Shown here one piece after another: positions 58,801 through 64,000 of a DNA stretch of 64,000 nucleotides. The stretch is taken from positions 10,308,609 through 10,372,608 of the forward strand of contig NC_091149.1 of NCBI RefSeq assembly GCF_041381155.1, in the 5' to 3' direction. This DNA comes from Argopecten irradians. Its lineage: Eukaryota; Mollusca; Bivalvia; Pectinida; Pectinidae. A program made the position numbers and the translations under genes. The notes under the pieces are model-generated. The model did not search any database, was not told the origin of the DNA, and saw only the letters and a program-made list of their open reading frames with translations. Every line of letters begins with the position of its first letter. The stretch's first letter is position 1.

Positions 58801-61800
58801 GGCCAAATTTGGTTACAATCCATGCAGAACTCTAGGACAAGTAGCGATTTATAGGATTTACCTCTATTACCCCTATTGGGCCCCGCTCCTCCTGCCCCCA
58901 GGGGGTCAGAGCCAAAATTTATACAAGTTCTGTTCCCCTTCCCCCAAGGATGTTTCTGGCCATATTTGGTTACAATCCATCCAGAACTCTATGACTAGTA
59001 GCGATTTAAAGGAAATGTTGACGGACGGACGACGGACGGACGGACGACGGACGGACGGACGGACGGACGGACAGACGGACGGACGACAGACGCCGCGCCA
59101 TGACATAAGCTCACCGGCCCTTCGGGCCAGGTGAGCTAAAAATGAGAGTAGAATTGTCATACTCCTATTTACCTGTGTCAAGATCCAGAGGGAGTCAATG
59201 GGAAACATAAGAAATTCATGGCAATGACATAGGTAAAGATAGGGAAATTCAAACAAGATTATATGACTTGTAAAAGGACTCTTTGGTACAAATATACAGG
59301 GTAACATGTCTAAATCGGATGTTACTGGGCCAACATATTTGGTCGGTATAGTCAAGTTTCCTGATTATACAGGTTTTAATTACTGTAAATTATTCATTAA
59401 TAAACTATGTTGAAATACACATGGATTCAGATTAAACAAGAACTGGTTTTGACAAGTTACATTGTATGTAATTATGAAGAAATAAGAAACTTAAGAATTG
59501 AATATGTATAGTTAATGTTTGTTACACTTAGCAACTGAAAACACAATATATATGACCAGCAAGACTCTGCTTATAAATTATATGCTGAGAAATTAGGAAA
59601 AGAAATTATAAACACTAATTACTAGACATGTAGTGACTATATCTGTACTTAGGTAAGATCAACATTACAATTTTTATTTTAAAATGAAAAATGTACCAAC
59701 TATCACAAGGAATCGAACATTGGATAATCATGATAATTGTACTTGACACAAGAAAAAGAACAGTTGGTCACGAGGATTGTACCTAACACAAGAAACAGAC
59801 TATTTGAGAATCAGGATTGCACTTAACAGGTAAAGGGAGCATTTTTTATCAGGATTGTACTTTACACAAAACAAGAGGCCCAGAGGGCCTGTATCGCTCA
59901 CCTGGTTTGTAATGCCAAGTAATGTTCTGAATACAGGTTCATTGTTTCTTTTCTGAAGGAATTTGAATATTTACGTCTAAATTTCCTATTGGGCCCCACC
60001 CCTCCTGCCCCCATAGGGTCAGAGCCAAAATTTATACAAGTTCTGTTCCCCTTCCCCCAAGGATGTTTCTGGCCATATTTGGTTACAATCCATCCAGAAC
60101 TCTATGACTAGTAGCGATTTAAAGGAAATGTTGACGGACGGACGACGGACGGACGGACGACGGACGGACGGACGGACAGACGGACGGACGACAGACGCCG
60201 CGCCATGACATAAGCTCACCGGCCCTTCGGGCCAGGTGAGCTAAAAATGAGAGTAGAATTGTCATACTCCTATTTACCTGTGTCAAGATCCAGAGGGAGT
60301 CAATGGGAAACATAAGAAATTCATGGCAATGACATAGGTAAAGATAGGGAAATTCAAACAAGATTATATGACTTGTAAAAGGACTCTTTGGTACAAATAT
60401 ACAGGGTAACATAACTAAATCGGATGTTACTGGGCCAACATATTTGGTCGGTATAGTCAAGTTTCCTGATTATACAGGTTTTAATTACTGTAAATTATTC
60501 ATTAATAAACTATGTTGAAATACACATGGATTCAGATTAAACAAGAACTGGTTTTGACAAGTTACATTGTATGTAATTATGAAGAAATAAGAAACTTAAG
60601 AATTGAATATGTATAGTTAATGTTTGTTACACTTAGCAACTGAAAACACAATATATATGACCAGCAAGACTCTGCTTATAAATTATATGCTGAGAAATTA
60701 GGAAAAGAAATTATAAACACTAATTACTAGACATGTAGTGACTATATCTGTACTTAGGTAAGATCAACATTACAATTTTTATTTTAAAATGAAAAATGTA
60801 CCAACTATCACAAGGAATCGAACATTGGATAATCATGATAATTGTACTTGACACAAGAAAAAGAACAGTTGGTCACGAGGATTGTACCTAACACAAGAAA
60901 CAGACTATTTGAGAATCAGGATTGCACTTAACAGGTAAAGGGAGCATTTTTTATCAGGATTGTACTTTACACAAAACAAGAGGCCCAGAGGGCCTGTATC
61001 GCTCACCTGGTTTGTAATGCCAAGTAATGTTCTGAATACAGGTTCATTGTTTCTTTTCTGAAGGAATTTGAATATTTACGTCTAAATTTCCTATTGGGCC
61101 CCACCCCTCCTGCCCCCATAGGGTCAGAGCCAAAATTTATACAAGTTCTGTTCCCCTTCCCCCAAGGATGTTTGTGGCCAAATTTGGTTACAATCCATGC
61201 AGAAAGCTAGGACAAGTAGCGATTTAAAGGATTTACCTCTATTTCCCCTATTGGGCCCCGCCTCTCCTGCCCCGGGAGGGTCAGAGCCAAAATTTATAAA
61301 GGTTCTGTTCCCCTTCCCCCAAGGATGTTTTTGGCTAAATTTGGTTACAATCCATGCAGAACTCTAGGACAAGTAGCGATTTATAGGATTTACCTCTATT
61401 TCCCATATTGGGCCCCACCCTTCCTACCCCCAAGGGGTCAGAGCCAAAATTTATACAAGTTCTGTTCCCCTTCCCCCAAGGATGTTTGTGGCCAAATTTG
61501 GTTACAATCCATGCAGAAAGCTAGGACAAGTAGCGATTTAAAGGATTTACCTCTATTTCCCCTATTGGGCCCCGCCTCTCCTGCCCCGGGAGGGTCAGAG
61601 CCGAAATTTATAAAGGTTCTGTTCCCCTTCCCCCAAGGATGTTTTTGGCTAAATTTGGTTACAATCCATGCAGAACTCTAGGACAAGTAGCGATTTATAG
61701 GATTTACCTCTATTTCCCATATTGGGCCCCACCCTTCCTACCCCCAAGGGGTCAGAGCCAAAATTTATACAAGTTCTGTTCCCCTTCACCCAAGGATGTT

Positions 61801-62671
61801 TGTGGCCAAATATGGTTACATTCCATGCAGAACTCTAGGACAAGTAGCGATTTATAGGATTTACCTGTATTTCCCCTATTGGACCCCGCCCCTCCTACCC
61901 CAGTGGGGTCAGAGCCAAAATTTATACAAGTTCTGTTCCCCTTCCCCCAAGGATGTTTGTGGATAAATTTGGTTACAATCCGTGCAGAACTCTAGGACAA
62001 GTAGCGATTTATAGGATTTACCACTATTTCCCCTATTGGGCCCCGCCCCTCCTGCCCCGGGGGGGTCAGAGCGGAAATTTATAAAAGTTCTGTTCCCCTT
62101 CCCCCAAGGATGTTTGTGGCCAAATTTGATTACATTCCATGCAGAACTCTAGGACAAGTAGCGATTTATAGGATTTACCTCTATTTCCCCTATTGGACCG
62201 CGCCCCTCCTGCCCCCGGGGGGTCAGAGCCAAAATTTATACAAGTTCTGTTCCCCTTCACCCAAGGATGTTTATGGCCAAATTTGGTCACAATCCATGCG
62301 GAACTCTATGACTAGTAGCGATTTGAATTAAATGTTGACGGACGGACGGACGGACGACGGACGCCGCGCCATGACATAAGCTCACCGGCCCTTTGGGCCA
62401 GGTGAGCTAAAAACCCAGAACATTTGATAATAGGAATCATTGTACTTGACACATGAAAAAGAACATTTGATAATCAGAATTGTACTTAACAAAAGAAACA
62501 AAACATTTGATAATCAGTATCGTACTTGACACAAAAAACAAAACATTTGATAATCAGAATTGTACTTGACACAAGAAAAAAACCCATTTGATAATCAGGA
62601 TTGTACTTGACACAAGAAAAAGAACATTTGATAATCATGATGGTACTTACTACTGGTGAAGATGGTGTCAC
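43608..62671 (-). CDS. CTNNAL1: Alpha-catulin, C-terminal six coding exons (5' part outside window)
   Basis: Minus-strand exons 62671-62651, 51580-51530, 46859-46599, 46201-46079, 44671-44588 and 43790-43608 all have GT/AG borders and phase 0 junctions, giving about 240 residues ending at the stop. Diagnostic segments: LRPVKLDAEEQAKIAKLGLE, ETDKWEEPDNDIVKRAKNMS, SMYLFTRGEGPLKTT, QAEYFAEEGNKLYKTVREFA and QETKNLMNAIAKVVTTSF. These follow the C-terminal helical bundle of alpha-catulin, and LFTRGEGPLK corresponds to FTRGKGPLK of alpha-catenins. Alpha-catulin is a cytoplasmic scaffold related to vinculin. In other animals it is tied to Rho signalling and to the dystrophin complex. The tail after residue ~180 of this fragment is a serine-rich stretch absent from alpha-catenins. 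Introns are very large and packed with satellites and transposons. No frameshift was seen. Confidence 0.93.
43855..44315. repeat. Dispersed bivalve-type repeat with CGGACAGAC tail
   Basis: ATCAAAGGGCCATAACTCTG, TAAAGGGTCATAACTCTGAT, AGTTATTGCGCGGAAACGGA and ACAGACAGACGGACAAACC. The near-ends CATCCCCCGCTTTCAGGCAG and CATTTCAGAGAAAGCGGGCT share an inverted GAAAGCGGG. It looks like a small non-autonomous element with a microsatellite, in the last intron of alpha-catulin. Confidence 0.5.
44764..45252 (+). repeat. 42-bp tandem array, about 11 copies, in an alpha-catulin intron
   Basis: AAAACAGCAGAATTCTAGTA TCCCACCCCATTTCTTGTCT TT is repeated from about 90 bp upstream of the acceptor of the 84-nt exon. 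Two copies carry an extra GTACATTTTT insertion. Because 42 is a multiple of 3 the array gives long open frames on both strands (44532-44996, 45013-45210, 45061-45255), which are not genes. Confidence 0.92.
45280..45387 (-). mobile_element. tRNA-derived SINE family 2 fragment
   Basis: Reverse-strand T-arm-like AAGGGATTCCAACTCACAAC and the ...TGTTAAAATGTT end correspond to the head of family 2. It sits directly next to a family B MITE. Confidence 0.5.
45388..45574. mobile_element. MITE family B, best copy
   Basis: Inverted ends of about 50 bp: ATTCCGTCTTTGCATATTAC AGAGTTAGCTCCCTTGCAGG TAGGTATCAATTG on the left and CAATCAATACCTACCCGCAA GTGCAGACAACACTGTAATA TGCAAATTCGGAAT on the right. The centre holds ATGACGTTACGCTCGC and ACATGACGTCACAATC. 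187 bp, non-coding. TGACGTCA is a full cAMP-response-element-type palindrome. Confidence 0.85.
46886..47052. mobile_element. MITE family C: two nested hairpins
   Basis: Hairpin one (46886-47008) pairs AAGCATTATTCTCTATATCT TTTGGGGTTATGAAGTC with GACTTCATAACCCCAAAAAT ATTGAGAATAATGCTT. Hairpin two (47001-47052) is AATGCTTATAATTTCATTCA GA / TCTGAATGAAATTATAAGCA TT with a 7-bp loop. A related copy is at 50025-50190. It lies within 30 bp of the acceptor of the 261-nt exon. Confidence 0.75.
47085..48813. mobile_element. 1.73-kb non-autonomous DNA transposon with CCGTATTTTCCGGA ends
   Basis: Terminal inverted repeats CCGTATTTTCCGGA / TCCGGAAAATACGG are flanked by a perfect TATTA duplication (47080-47084 and 48814-48818). 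Sub-terminal AATAAGTCGCACCTGTGTA and ATAAGTCGCACTGGTGTATA are also related. Internally a segment of about 440 bp is present twice: TTTCATTGAAATCACGGCGA at 47823 and TTTCATTGAAATCACAGCGA at 48223, and CACCGAAGCCTTATTTTTGT at 47668 and 48088. No transposase frame remains, so it must rely on another element. I cannot name the superfamily with certainty. Confidence 0.8.
48876..49936. mobile_element. 1.06-kb element with ~190-bp terminal inverted repeats
   Basis: The left end GATATCTTATACAATA pairs with the right end TATTGGATAAGATATC. Further in, CAATTCTTTCGGTCTATGGA and ACCAATAGAAATGGGTGTAA CATATGAAAT on the left match ATTTCATATGTTACACTCAT TTCTATTGGT and CATAGACCGAAAGAATTG on the right. Arms reach about 48876-49065 and 49740-49936. 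The central ~670 bp has no recognisable protein. It starts only 58 bp after the end of the CCGTATTTTCCGGA transposon's target duplication. Confidence 0.8.
50025..50190. mobile_element. MITE family C, second copy
   Basis: Left arm CAGCATTATTTTCAATATCT TTTGAGTTTATGAAGTCATAG, right arm CTATGATTTAATAAACCCAA AATATATTGACAATAATGCTT, around an A-rich centre. Same hairpin as at 46886-47008. Confidence 0.7.
50200..50639. other. Alpha-catulin intron, nothing recognised
   Basis: Intron sequence without exon-like frames or a repeat unit that I can identify. Confidence 0.4.
50640..51075 (+). repeat. 90-bp tandem repeat, about 5 copies
   Basis: AAGACACATTTAGGCTCTTC TAAATCAAAG...ATTAATGAACTTATTTACCCC recurs with an exact 90-bp period (for example 50653 and 50743). 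The unit contains a dispersed motif (TCACCCCTgaa...TTTAGACTCTTCTAAATCAAAG) that also occurs singly at 46267, 40020, 36975 and 37575, so a mobile short sequence seems to have been captured and amplified. Confidence 0.9.
51245..51500 (+). mobile_element. tRNA-derived SINE family 3, copy plus second head
   Basis: GACCAGGTAGCTCAATCAGTATAGC (A box) and CAAGTCCTGGGTTGGAGCCC (B box) form a tRNA-like head at 51247-51305, with a body to about 51420. A second head, GACCAGATAGCTCAGTCGATAGAGC, lies at 51460 and is cut after CAGCTGGAG. It ends about 30 bp from the 51-nt alpha-catulin exon. Confidence 0.7.
51920..52249 (+). mobile_element. MITE family A, copy 5
   Basis: TTAAAGATGATCCACAACTA at the left and CGCAGTAGAGCATCTTTAA at the right, with the full set of internal family blocks (CAGGAGCAGACAAATCAG, TTGAGCTTCTAATTTTACTT, CCAATTATTGTTCAAAAGATG). 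Confidence 0.85.
52438..52716 (+). other. Unassigned open frame in alpha-catulin intron
   Basis: A 92-codon frame (MSAVQYSADPENCLIRLNLG...) has fairly protein-like composition in an AT-rich setting, antisense to alpha-catulin. I recognise no family, see no splice sites joining it to other exons and no promoter. It could be a fragment of a transposon or retrocopy, or chance. Confidence 0.2.
52849..54290 (+). repeat. 44-bp satellite array, about 32 copies
   Basis: The unit CTTATAAGCAACCCTCCACT AGAAGATGGAGTTGAAGTTA TATC is repeated head to tail with very few changes. A 43-bp variant (GGAAGAGGAG replacing AGAAGATGGAG) is interspersed in blocks, and GGAAGATGGAG monomers dominate the right third, the footprint of local conversion or slippage. 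It lies in the 11-kb intron between the 51-nt exon and the 21-nt microexon. Confidence 0.97.
54350..54455 (-). mobile_element. tRNA-derived SINE family 2 heads, fragments
   Basis: CACCTGAACCACTCGACCAC and CACCTTAACCACTCAGCCGT are reverse-strand A-box ends (GAGTGGTTAAGGTG), two within 80 bp. Confidence 0.45.
54480..55030 (+). repeat. 78-bp tandem array, about 7 diverged copies
   Basis: CATCCATATAACCTCAACAA AATTTCTATTATTAGTAACA ATAAAAGAATATTTGATTTC ACCAGGTCCTTAAAG is repeated. The first three copies keep an exact 78-bp period, so they give a periodic minus-strand frame (54695-54441). Later copies are partly deleted. Confidence 0.9.
55031..55720. repeat. Partial ~175-bp repeat, 2-3 copies, with an unassigned frame
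   Basis: ACACAAACAAATTCCCG... and ATTTTGCTGACACAGACATT CAAATACGTT occur at 55228-55292 and 55403-55467, and ACACAAATAAATTTCG again at 55667. The minus-strand frame 55211-54975 (CRSVAPGSMKISHCHCVRLE...) follows a possible acceptor but fits no known family and has no place in the alpha-catulin reading frame. Confidence 0.5.
55799..55826 (+). repeat. (TA)n microsatellite
   Basis: About 13 TA units in a row, following a T-rich stretch. Confidence 0.95.
55830..56725. other. Alpha-catulin intron, no gene seen
   Basis: Open frames on both strands at 56183-56526 overlap one another and lack domains or splice support. A single RFX/X-box-like palindrome, GGTTACCATGGAAAC, lies at about 56563-56577. 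Confidence 0.4.
56728..58035 (+). repeat. 48-bp satellite array, about 27 copies, each with an X-box-like palindrome
   Basis: The unit TATATATCTAGGTCTGTTGT CATGGTAACTAATACATGTC ACCATAGT is repeated with small indels (for example GTCAGCTGGTAACC variants). GTTGTCATGGTAAC is one mismatch from the RFX X-box palindrome GTTGCCATGGYAAC, and an early unit has GTTGCCATGGCAAG. Since 48 is a multiple of 3, long repetitive frames occur on both strands (up to 155 codons at 57618-58085) with a 16-residue period; these are not accepted as genes. Confidence 0.96.
58134..59142 (+). mobile_element. Pearl-like (Helitron-type, non-autonomous) element 2
   Basis: Starts AACAAGAGGCCCAGAGGGCC TGTATCGCTCACCTGG, has about five 157-bp core monomers (exact spacing at 58479, 58636 and 58793), a GGACGGACGACGGACGG microsatellite at 59020-59095, and ends CTCACCGGCCCTTCGGGCCA GGTGAGCTAAAAA. 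CGCTCACCTGG near the left end is inverted relative to CCAGGTGAGC at the right end. The element encodes nothing; frames here are core-repeat artefacts. Confidence 0.9.
59700..59869 (+). repeat. ~42-bp tandem repeat fragment in duplicated spacer
   Basis: GATAATTGTACTTGACACAA GAAAAAGAACAGTTGG..., ...AGGATTGTACCTAACACAAG AAACAGA... and so on, about four units. It is the same monomer family as 62420-62648 and is present again at 60805-60974 because of the segmental duplication. Confidence 0.75.
59870..60247 (+). mobile_element. Pearl-like element 3 (single core monomer)
   Basis: Complete left end, only about one core monomer, microsatellite and complete right end. This short form is best explained as the junction product of the tandem duplication: the left end of the next element joined to the right end of the previous one. 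Confidence 0.88.
60975..62413 (+). mobile_element. Pearl-like element 4 (about 7-8 core monomers)
   Basis: Left end AACAAGAGGCCCAGAGGGCC, core monomers of 157 bp from about 61165 to 62320, GACGGACGGACGGACGACGG microsatellite, right end CCGGCCCTTTGGGCCAGGTG AGCTAAAAA. A 314-bp pair of monomers (GCAGAAAGCTAGGACAAGTA and GATGTTTTTGGCTAAATTTG) is duplicated, at 61165 and 61480. One base of the terminal GGCCCTTCGGGCC hairpin loop differs (TTTG). Confidence 0.9.
62420..62648 (+). repeat. ~42-bp tandem repeat abutting the alpha-catulin microexon
   Basis: ACATTTGATAATCAGAATTG TACTTGACACAAGAAAAAGA is repeated about six times. The last unit (ACATTTGATAATCATGATGG TACTTAC) runs into the splice donor of the 21-nt exon. 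Read on the minus strand, GTAAGTACCATCATGATTATC is the altered monomer counterpart of GTCAAGTACAATCCTGATTATC. Confidence 0.88.
62651..62671 (-). CDS. CTNNAL1: Alpha-catulin 21-nt microexon (VTPSSPV)
   Basis: Between acceptor CCTGGACTTTAG and a consensus donor GTAAGT there are 21 nt coding VTPSSPV in phase 0. This joins in frame to KHGTTSRSLRPVKLDAE of the next exon, inside the flexible linker that precedes the C-terminal bundle. A 3n microexon in a linker is a typical candidate for alternative splicing. I infer it from splice sites and frame only. Confidence 0.55.
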
Positions 62672-62699
62672 CTAAAGTCCAGGCAGCATTAACAGGAAT

Positions 62700-63080
62700 A
62701 AACAAGTTAGACAACTAAAAAAAATATTTCACTGAATTAATTCCATCACCCCTTAATTTTAACAATGAGGTATTCTAAAAAAAGAGACAGAAGGGTTCAA
62801 ATATAAGGGGGAGATTGGCTTAAGTTTATATGGTCAACTGAATGTAGTAGTATCACAAATTGTTATTATCAATTGATTCTATTTCACATCATAATGCAGT
62901 CAGGGGGTACGTGGATAGTGAGCTGGTTTGAAATTAAGAATTAAACGGACACTTTTAACAAACTACAATTTGACATTTATTGGTAATATAATCAAAAAGA
63001 CTTCTGCATGCAAACCTCAAGGTAAGAAGACATAATGGTAAGTGTGTAAACATATAATAAGGTTGATTATTTTATTTCAT
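62700..63080. other. Alpha-catulin intron, nothing recognised
   Basis: AT-rich intron DNA upstream of the microexon, ending where GTAACCATGGAAAC units begin. Confidence 0.4.
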
Positions 63081-63094
63081 CCCTTTGGAAAGCA

Positions 63095-63790
63095 CAGAAG
63101 TCTTGTAACCATGGAAACAAATGACAAGCTTTAGTGTAACTATGGAAACATAACAAGCTTTTAATTACTGCAATCATGGATACACCTGAATGAGAAAATA
63201 TGAATGAACACAATAGACTTCATCACAATCATGAAGATACATAACTTGTAATGTTTGTAACTAAGAAAAAAAATATGCTAGCTACATTGTAACCATGAAG
63301 ACAATATGACAGGTATGATTGTAACCATGAAATATATCAGGGTTAATTGTAACCATGGAAACACATGTCAAGGTTAATGGTAACCATGGAAACACATATC
63401 ATAGTTGATTGTAACCACGATAACACATGTCACGGTTGATGAAAACACATATCAAGTTTAATAATAACCATGGAAACACATATCATAGTTGATTGTAACC
63501 ATGGAAACACATGTCAGGGTTAATTGTAACCATGGAAACATATGTCGAGGTTAATTGTAACCATGGAAATACATGTCAAGGTTAAAGGTAACCATGGAAA
63601 CACATATCATAGTTGATTGTTACCATGAGAACACATGTCAAGGTTAATGGTATCCATGGAGACACATGTCAGGGTTGATTGTAACATTGGAAACACATGT
63701 CAAGGTTAATTGTAACCATGGAGACACATGTCAAGGTTGATTGTAACCATGGAAACACATGTCAAGGTTGATTGTAACCATGCATGCACC
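63095..63790 (+). repeat. 31-bp tandem array (GTAACCATGGAAACACATGTCA), about 16 clear copies
   Basis: GTAACCATGGAAACACATGT CAAGGTTAATT is repeated regularly at 63340-63785, with looser units from 63095. Each monomer carries GTAACCATGGAAAC, a second near-match to the RFX X-box palindrome, and shares ACATGTCA with the 48-bp satellite 5 kb away. It lies in the alpha-catulin intron upstream of the microexon. Confidence 0.92.
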
Positions 63791-64000
63791 ATGGAAACAA
63801 TGTGACAGCTACATTGCAGCTCACCTGCTATTTGGTAATCATGCATGGTTCATACTTAACAAATTGAGTGCATAAGAATTCATATCATCCCTAAGCACAT
63901 TAGAGGCCCCTTTGCCTCTTGCTTATTAAAAAGAAGTCATTTAAAGATTTTAGCCTATTTGACCCCTGTGACTTTGAATGAAGGTTAAGGTCATTCTTTT
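63791..64000. other. Alpha-catulin intron at window edge
   Basis: Contains a scrap of the CACCCCT/CATCCCTAAGCACATTAGAGGCC dispersed motif near 63875. No exon is visible before the window ends. Confidence 0.4.

Larger units (their letters stand above)
58911..61172 (+). repeat. Tandem segmental duplication, ~1.1 kb x 2
   Basis: The block from about 58911 to 60068 (right end of pearl-like element 2, a 727-bp spacer, left end of element 3) is repeated from about 60022 to 61172. The spacers 59143-59869 and 60248-60974 have the same length (727 bp) and a constant offset of 1105 bp, with only one or two differences seen (CATGTCTAAAT at about 59308 versus CATAACTAAAT at about 60413). Both junctions fall in pearl core monomers, which points to unequal crossing-over between monomers. 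Confidence 0.92.

Noticed and set aside
58793..59355. 113- and 149-codon frames over the pearl-like element
   Set aside because: They translate core monomers and the ACGG microsatellite (runs such as RRTDGRRTDG) and recur in each element copy. No element protein is encoded.

Overview
The window is eukaryotic nuclear DNA, most probably from a bivalve mollusc. Three things support this: spliced genes with GT/AG introns, a secreted C1q-domain gene (a family greatly expanded in bivalves), and several non-autonomous repeats of the bivalve 'pearl' type. Pearl-type elements have core satellite monomers of about 157 bp, an ACGG microsatellite and palindromic ends. A scallop-like host would fit, but the species cannot be fixed from sequence alone. 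The DNA is AT-rich, gene-poor and dense in repeats.

Three host genes can be supported. (1) 9351-11418, plus strand: a complete four-exon gene for a 272-residue secreted protein with a signal peptide, a seven-heptad leucine-zipper coiled coil and a C-terminal C1q domain. (2) 18279-15978, minus strand: a complete three-coding-exon gene for a 143-residue cysteine-rich secreted protein with a possible furin site and a VWC-like C-terminal module. (3) 62671-43608, minus strand: the last six coding exons (about 240 residues) of an alpha-catulin gene (alpha-catenin/vinculin family). Its upstream exons lie beyond position 64000.

Layout. 1-9300: intergenic, with a 74-bp array, a foldback element, a decayed 130-bp array, TTCATGAA-rich DNA with a large palindrome, and MITE/SINE copies. 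9300-11530: C1q gene. 11660-15960: SINE pieces, MITEs and small tandem repeats. 15970-18280: cysteine-rich gene, with a SINE in intron 2 and a long hairpin in intron 1. 18300-43600: a long stretch without a recognisable gene, holding MITEs, tRNA-derived SINEs, tandem arrays at 23.1, 24.4-25.3 and 31.3-32.2 kb, three SINE copies in series at 33.8-34.8 kb, and a pearl-like element at 41.7-42.7 kb. 43608-64000: alpha-catulin. Its introns contain a 42-bp array, a 1.7-kb DNA transposon with a 5-bp target duplication, a 1.06-kb long-TIR element and a 90-bp array. One 11-kb intron also carries four tandem arrays (44, 78, 48 and about 42 bp) plus three pearl-like elements, part of which has been tandemly duplicated as a near-identical segment of about 1.1 kb.

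The three genes have unrelated roles (extracellular recognition, a secreted cysteine-rich factor, a cytoplasmic scaffold) and I see no functional cluster. The most unusual content is the repeat architecture. In particular, the 48-bp intronic satellite carries an RFX/X-box-like palindrome in most monomers, and a 42-bp array runs directly into a microexon splice donor.
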